DNA of 29,290 nucleotides from an uncultured Ruminococcus sp. (lineage in GTDB: Bacteria; Bacillota; Clostridia; Oscillospirales; Ruminococcaceae): the NCBI GenBank assembly GCA_946531975.1, contig CAMNAY010000003.1, forward strand, positions 1 through 29,290, given 5' to 3'. Made by a program: the position numbers and the translations under genes. The stretch's first letter is position 1, and every line of letters begins with the position of its first letter. Below the pieces are notes generated by a model. It saw only the letters and a program-made list of their open reading frames with translations. It was not told the DNA's origin and made no database searches. Shown piece after piece: positions 22,676 through 29,290 of this stretch.

Positions 22676-22704
22676 TTGACAAATTCCGCGCAGTGTGCTA
22701 TAAT
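22676..22704 (+). promoter_or_regulatory. Promoter of the metal repressor/ATPase operon
   Basis: TTGACA (22676-22681), 17-nt spacer, TATAAT (22699-22704) with extended TGC. The repressor-type inverted repeat starts 6 nt downstream, over the expected transcription start. Confidence 0.92.
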
Positions 22705-22710
22705 AGCCTT

Positions 22711-22730
22711 GGTTGAACAACCGTTCAACC
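22711..22730 (+). promoter_or_regulatory. Putative ArsR/SmtB-family operator (first copy)
   Basis: A perfect inverted repeat: GGTTGAAC, 4-nt centre, GTTCAACC. The core TTGAACAACCGTTCAA (22713-22728) resembles the TGAA/TTCA-type operators of SmtB/CadC regulators. It overlaps the predicted start of transcription, the right place for repression of its own operon. Confidence 0.75.
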
Positions 22731-22743
22731 GAGGAGGTGCAGC

Positions 22744-23109
22744 ATGGCAGCAGAAAAACATCCGCAGACCGAATGCGACTGTGAGGTCATCCATGAGGAA
22801 GTCGTCACGGAAGTCCGCGGTCAGCTCTGCGGGAAGGAAACCTATATCGAACTCGCAACACTGTTCAAGCTGTTCGGTGATGCGACCCGCGTCCAGTTGC
22901 TGCATGCACTGGAGCAGCACGAAATGTGTGTCTGTGACCTCGCCGCCCTGCTCGGCGTGACCAAATCCGCAATCTCGCATCAGCTCAAATCGCTGCGGAT
23001 TGCCCGTCTGGTCAAATACCGCAGAGACGGTCAGAATGTTTACTACTCCCTCGCAGATGACCATGTGAAGAAAATCCTCGACATGGGCTACGAACATATC
23101 TCTGAATAA
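22744..23109 (+). CDS. ArsR/SmtB-family metal-responsive repressor (CadC-like)
   Basis: A 121-aa winged-helix repressor. The DNA-binding core reads LFGDATRVQLLHAL...DLAALLGVTKSAISHQ, with the recognition helix around 72-85. Both classic metal sites are visible: the alpha3N thiolate site (Cys11, Cys13 with Cys62-V-Cys64), which in CadC binds Cd/Pb/Bi, and the alpha5 site (Asp105, His107, His118, Glu121), spaced as in SmtB (D-x-H-x10-H-x2-E), which binds Zn. Metal binding should release DNA. The ATG has GAGGAGGTG upstream and sits just after an inverted-repeat operator; the Zn/Cd ATPase gene follows. Confidence 0.94.
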   Translation: MAAEKHPQTECDCEVIHEEVVTEVRGQLCGKETYIELATLFKLFGDATRVQLLHALEQHEMCVCDLAALLGVTKSAISHQLKSLRIARLVKYRRDGQNVYYSLADDHVKKILDMGYEHISE

Positions 23110-23113
23110 CCTG

Positions 23114-23146
23114 AAATCCCGACACCTGAAAATGCCGGGATTTTAC
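23114..23146 (+). terminator. Possible attenuator between the repressor and the ATPase gene
   Basis: AAATCCCG (23114-23121) pairs with CGGGATTT (23136-23143), followed by only TTTT. It lies just after the repressor stop and before the second operator-like repeat. Confidence 0.5.
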
Positions 23147-23157
23147 CGGAACAACTG

Positions 23158-23173
23158 TTGAATAAATGCTCAA
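23158..23173 (+). promoter_or_regulatory. Second operator-like inverted repeat, before the ATPase
   Basis: TTGAATAAATGCTCAA aligns with the first operator core TTGAACAACCGTTCAA at 12 of 16 positions and keeps the TTGAA/TCAA arms. It is 26 nt before the ATPase start. No clear promoter accompanies it. Confidence 0.45.
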
Positions 23174-23198
23174 CTGTAAAACAGAACAGGAGGAAACG

Positions 23199-25607
23199 AT
23201 GGAACTGGTCTATACCCTCAAAGGGCTGGAATGCCCCCACTGCTCCGCTAAAATTGAACACGATGTCGGGAAGCTCAGTGAGGTTCGCTCTGCAACAGTG
23301 AACCTCATGAAGCAGACGCTGACCGTCAGCACCGATCATACAGAGATTTCGCCGCTGGAACATGCGATTACGGAGATCGTTCATCGCCATGAGCCGGATG
23401 TCGATGTTCTGCCGCAGGCTGCTTCGTCGGCGCGGACCGTGCGGGAGTACCGGCTGAAGGGACTCGACTGCCCGCACTGCGCTGCGAAGATTGAGCGGGA
23501 TGCCGCCGCACTGCCGGAAGTCGCGGAAAGCACCGTGAATCTGATGCGGGAGTGTCTGACGCTGAAGCTTCATGAAGACACCGGTGACGCGCTGACACAG
23601 AAGATCACGGAGATCGTTCACCGCCATGAACCGGATGTCGCCGTTGCCGAGCGCATCAAAAGCGCCGCGGCTCCGCAGAAACACGAACATGCACACGAGC
23701 ATGAGCATGAACATGCGCACGCACATGAACACGAGCACGAGCATCATCACGGAGATTCCGAAAACCGCACTATGCTCATCCGCATCATCGCCGGTGCCGT
23801 CATCTTCGCAGCAGCCATGCTGATCTCACTGGGAGACTCCAAGCCGCTTTCGTATCTCTCCGCCGGGCTGATGCTGGTGACCTATGTGCTGCTCGGCTGG
23901 GATGTGGTGCTGCATGCCGTCAAAAACATCGCACACGGCAAGGTGTTCGATGAACATTTTCTGATGAGTGTCTCGACCGTCGGTGCAATCGCCATGCGGG
24001 AATTTCCGGAGGCAGCGGCAGTCATGCTGCTGTACCAGACCGGCGAGTGGTTTCAGTCCATGGCAGTGCAGCGGTCACGGAAGTCAATCTCCGCACTCAT
24101 GGAGATCTGCCCCGACACCGCAAATCTGCTCGAAAACGGAACCGTGCAGACCGTCCCCTGTAAGGAGGTCGCTGTTACGGATGAAATCATCGTCAAGCCC
24201 GGCGAGCGCATCCCGCTGGACGGCACGGTCATCTCCGGCGAATCCATGCTGGATACCAGTGCCCTGACCGGTGAATCCGTCCCGCGGCGTGTCCGTGCAG
24301 GTGATGCGGCACTCTCCGGCTGCATCAATCAGTCCGGAACGCTGACACTCGAAGTCACAAAGCCTTACAGCGAATCGACCGCTTCCAAAATCATCAGCAT
24401 GGTCGAGAATGCCTCTGCCCGCAAAGCACCTGCAGAGAATTTCATCACGACCTTTGCACGCTATTATACGCCCGTCGTCGTGATCGCGGCACTGCTGCTC
24501 GCACTGATTCCCCCGCTGGCATTCGGCGGCGGCTGGTCAGACTGGATCCACAGAGCATTTGTATTTCTGATTGTCTCCTGCCCCTGCGCGCTGGTCATTT
24601 CGATCCCGCTGACCTATTTCGGCGGCATCGGCGCCGCCTCCAAGAAGGGCATCCTCATCAAGGGCAGCAACTACCTCGAAGCACTGAACCGCGTCACGGA
24701 GATTGTCTTCGACAAAACCGGTACGCTCACCGAAGGCGTGTTCCATGTCGCAGCGGTCTATCCGGCTCAGGGCTATGATGAAACCTCTCTGCTGAAGCTG
24801 GCGGCAGTCTGCGAACAGGGTTCCAATCATCCGATCGCGCAGTCCGTCCTGCGGGCATACGGTTCTGAAGTCCCCGATATCTGCGAAGAACTCGATGAGC
24901 TGCCGGGATTCGGCATCGAAGCGGTCAGCGGCGGCAGACAGCTGCTCGCAGGCAGTGCGAAGCTCATGACCCGGCACGGCATTCCCTACGCCGAATGCAC
25001 AAAAGCCGGAACCAAGGTCTATGTCGCAGAAGACGGCAGATATGCAGGCTGCATTCTGATTGCCGATGCCTGCAAGAAGGACAGCCGCGAAGCGATCCGG
25101 ACACTGCATGAAAGCGGCATCCGGAAGATGACAATGCTGACCGGCGATGACAAAGTGATCGCGGAAGCGGTTGCAGCAGACCTGGAGCTGGACGGCTTCG
25201 CGGCAGAGCTGCTCCCCGCACAGAAGCTCGAACATCTCGAAGAAATGCTGAATCAGATTCCGGCAGGTGAAAAGCTCGCATTTGTCGGTGACGGCATCAA
25301 TGACGCACCGGTACTGGCACGCGCCGATCTGGGCATTGCCATGGGCGCGCTCGGCTCGGATGCCGCGATTGAAGCAGCGGATGTCGTACTGATGACCGAT
25401 GAACTTTCCAAACTGACAGAGGCGCGTGCTGTCGCAAAGAAAACGCGCCGGATCGTCATTGAGAACCTGATCTTTGCACTCGGCGTCAAAGCCGTTCTGC
25501 TGGCGCTCGGTGCGCTGGGCATCGCAGGCATGTGGGCTGCGGTGTTCGGCGATGTCGGTGTCGCGATTCTCGCGGTGCTGAACGCCATGCGGATGCTGAA
25601 AAAATAA
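23199..25607 (+). CDS. Zn/Cd/Pb-transporting P1B-type ATPase
   Basis: An 802-aa ion pump that expels Zn, Cd or Pb with ATP. Two N-terminal heavy-metal domains carry LKGLECPHC (Cys12/15) and LKGLDCPHC (Cys91/94); each is followed by the same ITEIVHRHEPDV stretch. A His/Glu-rich linker (162-184) comes before the membrane part. Pump motifs are TGES (357-360), the metal-selective CPC (461-463), the phosphorylated Asp505 of DKTGTLT, HP (544-545) and GDGINDAP (697-704). Lys763 and Asp785 near the last helices fit the Zn/Cd subgroup rather than Cu. An ATG at 23166 lies inside the operator-like repeat; AGGAGG 5 nt before 23199 sets the start. It is in the repressor's operon. Confidence 0.96.
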   Translation: MELVYTLKGLECPHCSAKIEHDVGKLSEVRSATVNLMKQTLTVSTDHTEISPLEHAITEIVHRHEPDVDVLPQAASSARTVREYRLKGLDCPHCAAKIERDAAALPEVAESTVNLMRECLTLKLHEDTGDALTQKITEIVHRHEPDVAVAERIKSAAAPQKHEHAHEHEHEHAHAHEHEHEHHHGDSENRTMLIRIIAGAVIFAAAMLISLGDSKPLSYLSAGLMLVTYVLLGWDVVLHAVKNIAHGKVFDEHFLMSVSTVGAIAMREFPEAAAVMLLYQTGEWFQSMAVQRSRKSISALMEICPDTANLLENGTVQTVPCKEVAVTDEIIVKPGERIPLDGTVISGESMLDTSALTGESVPRRVRAGDAALSGCINQSGTLTLEVTKPYSESTASKIISMVENASARKAPAENFITTFARYYTPVVVIAALLLALIPPLAFGGGWSDWIHRAFVFLIVSCPCALVISIPLTYFGGIGAASKKGILIKGSNYLEALNRVTEIVFDKTGTLTEGVFHVAAVYPAQGYDETSLLKLAAVCEQGSNHPIAQSVLRAYGSEVPDICEELDELPGFGIEAVSGGRQLLAGSAKLMTRHGIPYAECTKAGTKVYVAEDGRYAGCILIADACKKDSREAIRTLHESGIRKMTMLTGDDKVIAEAVAADLELDGFAAELLPAQKLEHLEEMLNQIPAGEKLAFVGDGINDAPVLARADLGIAMGALGSDAAIEAADVVLMTDELSKLTEARAVAKKTRRIVIENLIFALGVKAVLLALGALGIAGMWAAVFGDVGVAILAVLNAMRMLKK

Positions 25608-25612
25608 CTCAG

Positions 25613-25648
25613 AAACGCCGTCCGGCGAAAAAACCGGACGGCGTTTTG
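25613..25648. terminator. Shared terminator between the ATPase and the first BspA gene
   Basis: AAACGCCGTCCGG (25613-25625) pairs with CCGGACGGCGTTT (25634-25646) around CGAAAAAA, with T at the plus end and T-rich sequence beyond on the minus strand. It lies between convergent genes and can act both ways. Confidence 0.85.
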
Positions 25649-25652
25649 CTGT

Positions 25653-27269
25653 TTATTGCGCATTCTGAACAAGGGTCTCCCACGGGATCATCTTTCCGGC
25701 GAGACCGTTGACGTAGTATTGCAGAATGATCTGTGCATCGACTGCATCGACCTTTCTGTCCTTGGTAACGTCCGCAGCATACCATGCGGTTCCCAGACCG
25801 TCATCCTTGCCCGCCAGCGTATTCACATATGCCTGAAGCGCCATCTGTGCATCATCTGCACCGATCTTGCCGTCAGCATTGACATCTCCGCGGGAAAGGT
25901 CAGGAGCCAGCAGATCTGTCAGGTATCCCGGCAGCTCCTCCGTGTCGAGCCGGGCATAGCTCCCGTCCGTATGCGCCCCAGAATAAACGGTTCCGTTTCC
26001 GCCGGTGAGCTTGACACAGTCAAAGAACATTTTGTCTGATGTACCGGACTTCATACCGGAGAAATCCCAATGCTTTCCTGCATAGATCGTTGTGAGCTTC
26101 CGGCAGCCGCGGAACATCTGATTTGTATTGGTGACCTGTGATGTATGAAAGCTCATCAGATCAAGCTCCGTCAGCGATCCGCAGTACGCAAACATCTCAC
26201 TCATATCTGCTGCGGAAGGAGTTTCCCAGCCTCTCAGATCAAGCGTCGTCAGCACGCTGCAGTCCATGAACATCTTGCTGAAATCCACAGCCTTTTCTGT
26301 GCGGAAGCCGGACACATCCAGCTCGGTCAGCGAAGAACACCCGTTGAACATACCTTTGAACGTCGTGACATTGGATGTATCAAACCGGTGAAACGCAAAG
26401 CTCTTGACAGAAGTGCAGCCGCTGAACATCTCACTCATATCAGTGACATGTCCGGGATCCAGATTTGTCGCCGAGATCTTTTCCAATGCGCTGCATCCGC
26501 AGAACATTCTTGCGAATGTTGTCGCAGAATCCGAGCGCCAGTGGGTAATGTCCAGTGCCTTCAGTGCCCTGCACTGTTCAAAAGCCCTGCTCATATCCGT
26601 GACCTGTGAGGTGTCAAAGCTGTCAATTTTCAGATTGGTAAGGCTGACACAGTTTCTGAACATCTGACTGATGCTCTGCAGCTTCGGTGTTCTGAAGTCG
26701 GAGAGGTCCAGCGCGTAAAGCGCCCGGCACTCAAGAAACATATTGCTCATACTCGTGACATTCGAGGTGTCGATCCCGTTCAGCTTCACAGTCTTCAGCG
26801 CGCCGCTGAGTGCAAACATATATTCCATATCCTTGACATTTGCAGTGTTCAGACCGGAGAGATTCACAGAAACAAGATTCGGACAGTTGTAGAACATATA
26901 CCTCATGCTCGTAACGGCAGCGGCATCTGCATTGGACAGGTCGATCGTCTCAGCCGGATAGTTGCTGAACAGCATCGCACACCGTTCGGGGAGCACCGCG
27001 CCCTCAGCAGCGACGATCTTCTTGACCTGTTCCTTCTTATCAAAATACTCCAGCGAAGATGACAGCAAAGAGTTCTCTTTCCGGGCAGTGATTGTCAGTG
27101 TTCCCGTTGTTTCGTCAAACGTAAATACGTCATTGTCTTCTGTATTGACAGATGCGGCAGCAGCGATATCTGTTTCTGCGCAGACCGTATTGCACACCGG
27201 CAGAGCTGCTGCACCGGCAACAGTCAGCAATCCTGCGAAACATGCACCATAAAGGCGGCTCATCTTCAT
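25653..27269 (-). CDS. Secreted BspA-type leucine-rich repeat protein (DUF285) with dockerin
   Basis: A 538-aa protein: signal peptide (about 1-31), a short beta domain, then about a dozen 23-24-residue repeats of the DUF285 type (consensus D-T-S-x-V-T-x-M-S-x-M-F-x-x-C-x-x-L-x-x-L-D; about 110-435) and a type I dockerin (461-526). The first dockerin loop is DVNADGKIGADD; the second is DVTKDRKVDAVD, where Arg stands in place of the usual Gly. Repeats like these serve adhesion or recognition. The dockerin should attach the protein to a cohesin. GGAAAGGA precedes the ATG. It is the last of a tandem series; the C-terminal tail (G-K-M-I-P-W-E-T-L-V-Q-N) is nearly shared with its neighbours. Confidence 0.93.
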   Translation of the reverse strand: MKMSRLYGACFAGLLTVAGAAALPVCNTVCAETDIAAAASVNTEDNDVFTFDETTGTLTITARKENSLLSSSLEYFDKKEQVKKIVAAEGAVLPERCAMLFSNYPAETIDLSNADAAAVTSMRYMFYNCPNLVSVNLSGLNTANVKDMEYMFALSGALKTVKLNGIDTSNVTSMSNMFLECRALYALDLSDFRTPKLQSISQMFRNCVSLTNLKIDSFDTSQVTDMSRAFEQCRALKALDITHWRSDSATTFARMFCGCSALEKISATNLDPGHVTDMSEMFSGCTSVKSFAFHRFDTSNVTTFKGMFNGCSSLTELDVSGFRTEKAVDFSKMFMDCSVLTTLDLRGWETPSAADMSEMFAYCGSLTELDLMSFHTSQVTNTNQMFRGCRKLTTIYAGKHWDFSGMKSGTSDKMFFDCVKLTGGNGTVYSGAHTDGSYARLDTEELPGYLTDLLAPDLSRGDVNADGKIGADDAQMALQAYVNTLAGKDDGLGTAWYAADVTKDRKVDAVDAQIILQYYVNGLAGKMIPWETLVQNAQ

Positions 27270-27279
27270 ATTCCAAATC

Positions 27280-27524
27280 CTTTCCCACTATACAGCTTCG
27301 CAAACAGCATCAGCATCCTGTGCTGTTTGCGAAGCCCTGCTTTTTTATTTTGTGTTCTGAACGAGGGTCTCCCACGGGATCACCTTTCCGGCGAGACCGT
27401 TGACGTAGTATTGCAGAATGATCTGTGCATCGACTGCATCGACCTTTCCGTCCTTGGTGATGTCGGCTGCTGCTTTCTGTGCATCAGTCAGACCGCTGGG
27501 CTTGCCTGCCAGCGTATTCACATA
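27280..27524. repeat. 245-bp perfect direct repeat, copy A
   Basis: Identical base for base to 29046-29290, and copy B runs into the window edge, so the repeat may be longer. It covers the intergenic hairpin and the end of the dockerin gene on its right (about 59 codons). The base just before the repeat differs (C at 27279, T at 29045). Confidence 0.97.
27295..27346 (+). other. Perfect 15-bp intergenic hairpin with T run (copy A)
   Basis: GCTTCGCAAACAGCA pairs with TGCTGTTTGCGAAGC around an 11-nt loop, then CCTGC and six T on the plus strand. As a terminator it points against the flanking minus-strand genes. In the sense direction it is a stem-loop between two genes, about 10 nt after a stop codon and before the next ribosome site, where it may affect mRNA stability. 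Confidence 0.8.
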
Positions 27525-29036
27525 CGCCTGAAGCGCCATCTGTGCATCCTCAGCGCCGACTTTTCCGTCGGAGTTGAGGTCGCCGCATTCTGCGGCAGAC
27601 GCAGTACCGAGCGGCACAAACGGAATCTGATACTCTGCTGCATAGGCTTCGGCTGCGGATCCGGTATATCCCTTAATTGTCAGCTGCGGGCATCCTGCAA
27701 GCGCACCCGGCCAAATGTTTGTGACACGCGCAGGAATGACGATCTCGGTCAGGCTGCTGCATCCGCCGAATGCGCCGCCGCCGATTTGCTCAACACCGTC
27801 CGGAACCGTGACCGAAGTCAGCGCGGTACATTGATTGAATACCGCATCTGCGATCCCTGTAATCCCCGCAGGCAGTGTGACCGACTCCAGCGCTGTACAG
27901 TCCCAGAACGCGCCCATGCCCAGCTCTGTGACACTGTCGGGAATCGTGATCTCTCTCAATTTCCAGCACTCCGAAAAAGCAGCGATACCGATACCGGTCA
28001 AGCCCTCCGGAAGAGAGACCGTTTGGAGATTATGGCAGCCGGAAAACGCATCGATACCGATGCGCCTGACGCTTGCGGGAATCGTGATTTCCGTCAGCAG
28101 CGCAGCATCATAAAATGCATAGGTACCGATACTCGTGATGCCTTCCGACAGCTGCACGGATTTCACCTGACAGATTTTCCACGGCACTTCGTCGGAATCC
28201 CAGTTGTCCATATCGCCGGTTCCGCTGATCGTCAATGCGCCGGTAAGCGCATCAAATGCCCATGTGAGGTTTTCGCCGCAGGTTCCTGTTTCAGCCGGCT
28301 CGCCGAGCACCCGAAACGGAATGCTCATCTCCCTGGCGTAGGATTCCGCATAGGAACCGGCTGCACCGTAGATCGTCAGTTTGTCACAGAAGCGGAACGT
28401 GTCTTTCCGAATCAGGGTGACATTCTCCGGAATGACAATGGATTCGAGATTGGAGCAGCCTTGAAATGCGGTCCACTCGATTGTGGTGATCTGATCCGGC
28501 ACGACAAAGGAAGTCAGCGCACGGCAGCCATCCATCATCTGCACCGGGATTTTCGTGACGCCTTTGGGGATATTGAATTCCTTCAGTTTTTCGCAGCCGG
28601 TAAATGCGCCGTCGCCGATTTTTGTGACCGTTTCCGGAATATGGATCTCAGTCAGGGAATTGCAGCTGCTGAACATGTAGCTCCCGATTGTTTCGAGCCC
28701 TTCCGGCAGACGAACCGAAGTCAGAGTCGTACAGGCTGAAAATGCGCTGAAAGCAAAACTCGTGACGCTGTCCGGAATGTACACAGAGGTCATTTTTGCA
28801 GAACCGAATGCACTGTAATCAATATACGTTACGGGAAGTCCGTCGATCTCGGACGGGATTACCAGATCATCCGGGAGATCCCGCGTATAGCCGCAGATCC
28901 AGATGCTGCCGTCATGGATCTCATATTCCATGCCGTTATAAATCAGCGCATCCTCCGCGGATACCGGCAGCAGTATCACGGCAGAGAAAGACAGGATTCC
29001 TGCGCACGCTGCTGAACAAAGCCTTTTCATCTTCAT
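27345..29036 (-). CDS. Secreted LRR_5 (BspA-type) repeat protein with dockerin
   Basis: A 563-aa protein: signal peptide (MKMKRLCSAACAG..., about 1-28), two blocks of LRR_5 repeats (about 65-225 and 290-465; consensus I-G-x-x-A-F-x-x-C-x-x-L-x-x-V-x-I-P), a spacer of the CGENLTWAFD...LTISGTGDMD type, and a dockerin (485-551). Each block ends in the same kind of capping segment (Y-G-A-A-G-S-Y-A-E-S-Y-A and G-Y-T-G-S-A-A-E-A-Y-A). The dockerin loops DLNSDGKVGAED and DITKDGKVDAVD are intact. The start at 29036 has AAAGAGG upstream; an in-frame ATG at 29069 does not. It lies 75 nt upstream of the DUF285 gene and its end is inside the 245-bp repeat. Confidence 0.93.
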   Translation of the reverse strand: MKMKRLCSAACAGILSFSAVILLPVSAEDALIYNGMEYEIHDGSIWICGYTRDLPDDLVIPSEIDGLPVTYIDYSAFGSAKMTSVYIPDSVTSFAFSAFSACTTLTSVRLPEGLETIGSYMFSSCNSLTEIHIPETVTKIGDGAFTGCEKLKEFNIPKGVTKIPVQMMDGCRALTSFVVPDQITTIEWTAFQGCSNLESIVIPENVTLIRKDTFRFCDKLTIYGAAGSYAESYAREMSIPFRVLGEPAETGTCGENLTWAFDALTGALTISGTGDMDNWDSDEVPWKICQVKSVQLSEGITSIGTYAFYDAALLTEITIPASVRRIGIDAFSGCHNLQTVSLPEGLTGIGIAAFSECWKLREITIPDSVTELGMGAFWDCTALESVTLPAGITGIADAVFNQCTALTSVTVPDGVEQIGGGAFGGCSSLTEIVIPARVTNIWPGALAGCPQLTIKGYTGSAAEAYAAEYQIPFVPLGTASAAECGDLNSDGKVGAEDAQMALQAYVNTLAGKPSGLTDAQKAAADITKDGKVDAVDAQIILQYYVNGLAGKVIPWETLVQNTK

Positions 29037-29060
29037 AGTTGTCCTCTTTCCCACTATACA

Positions 29061-29112
29061 GCTTCGCAAACAGCATCAGCATCCTGTGCTGTTTGCGAAG
29101 CCCTGCTTTTTT
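29061..29112 (+). other. Perfect 15-bp intergenic hairpin with T run (copy B)
   Basis: The same element as at 27295-27346, here between the partial dockerin gene and the LRR_5 gene. Confidence 0.8.
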
Positions 29113-29290
29113 ATTTTGTGTTCTGAACGAGGGTCTCCCACGGGATCACCTTTCCGGCGAGACCGTTGACGTAGTATTGCAGAATGATCTGTGCATCGAC
29201 TGCATCGACCTTTCCGTCCTTGGTGATGTCGGCTGCTGCTTTCTGTGCATCAGTCAGACCGCTGGGCTTGCCTGCCAGCGTATTCACATA
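29111..29290 (-). CDS. C-terminal end of a third dockerin protein (cut by window edge)
   Basis: The last 59 codons of a minus-strand gene whose start lies outside the window. The sequence is the second half of a dockerin (repeat with the loop DITKDGKVDAVD, then DAQIILQYYVN) and the tail G-K-V-I-P-W-E-T-L-V-Q-N-T-K. It is identical to the end of the LRR_5 protein because the DNA is duplicated. The N-terminal domain is unknown. Confidence 0.9.
   Translation of the reverse strand, partial: YVNTLAGKPSGLTDAQKAAADITKDGKVDAVDAQIILQYYVNGLAGKVIPWETLVQNTK

Larger units (their letters stand above)
29046..29290. repeat. 245-bp perfect direct repeat, copy B (reaches window edge)
   Basis: Base-for-base copy of 27280-27524, offset 1766 bp. 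It carries the hairpin (29061-29101) and the last 59 codons of the next dockerin gene. The true right boundary is outside the window. Confidence 0.97.

Noticed and set aside
23680..23745. Repetitive CA/CG-rich tract that could look like a short tandem repeat or CRISPR-like element
   Set aside because: It encodes the His/Glu-rich linker of the pump; the repetition is at codon level, without conserved repeat-spacer spacing.
25653..29290. Tandem surface genes as a possible mobile element
   Set aside because: No transposase, integrase or terminal inverted repeats; the duplication is explained by homologous or tandem gene duplication.

Overview
The window looks like chromosome from a Gram-positive, anaerobic Ruminococcus-type Firmicute (Oscillospiraceae). 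Three lines of evidence support this. Three secreted proteins end in dockerin modules, the cellulosome-type docking domain. The housekeeping genes are of Firmicute type: IreB, a small SRP RNA next to dnaX-ybaB-recR, and a DUF1540 protein. The promoters are close to the sigma-A consensus. I see no phage, transposase, CRISPR array or integrase; this is ordinary chromosome with a duplicating surface-protein cluster at the right end.

Layout. 1-1230: a putative lipoprotein gene and tRNA-Arg(ACG), plus strand. 1284-3056 (minus): an uncharacterised protein and a 2-hydroxyacyl-CoA dehydratase-related iron-sulfur protein, under one strong promoter. 3175-4134 (minus): a double zinc-ribbon protein preceded by two tiny ORFs in ATGA-overlap series. 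4211-9934 (minus): a cell-wall operon, FHA protein - FtsW/RodA/SpoVE - class B PBP - secreted CotH/dockerin protein, genes overlapping or tightly spaced, with a good promoter and terminator. 10006-12899 (minus): amidohydrolase, two membrane ORFs separated only by an in-frame TAG, and a tRNA-dihydrouridine synthase. 12968-17502 (minus): SRP RNA, TPR membrane protein, dnaX, ybaB/ebfC, recR and a HAD phosphatase. 17552-18740 (plus): tRNA-Pro(CGG) and an AIM24-family gene. 18779-20354 (minus): nfeD and an SPFH (stomatin-like) gene. 20609-22653 (plus): DUF1540 protein, ireB, tRNA-Leu(UAG) and a second lipoprotein. 22676-25648 (plus): a CadC/SmtB-type repressor and a Zn/Cd P-type ATPase, each preceded by a similar 16-bp inverted repeat. 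25653-29290 (minus): at least three tandem secreted dockerin proteins (two with BspA-type leucine-rich repeats, one cut by the window edge).

How genes work together. The FtsW/PBP pair polymerises and crosslinks peptidoglycan, with an FHA protein that may read phospho-threonine signals. IreB belongs to the same Ser/Thr-kinase signalling world. The metal repressor should derepress the efflux ATPase when Zn/Cd/Pb rises. NfeD and SPFH proteins form membrane microdomain scaffolds. The dockerin proteins share a recognition-like sequence and probably dock on the same cohesin scaffold, which is not in the window.

The most unusual points are a 245-bp perfect direct repeat spanning the ends of adjacent dockerin genes, the amber codon joining two membrane ORFs, the CotH/dockerin gene attached to a wall-synthesis operon, and the small-ORF chain before the zinc-ribbon gene. 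None amounts to a clear new defence or mobile system. Functions are assigned from motifs read by eye; no database search was run.
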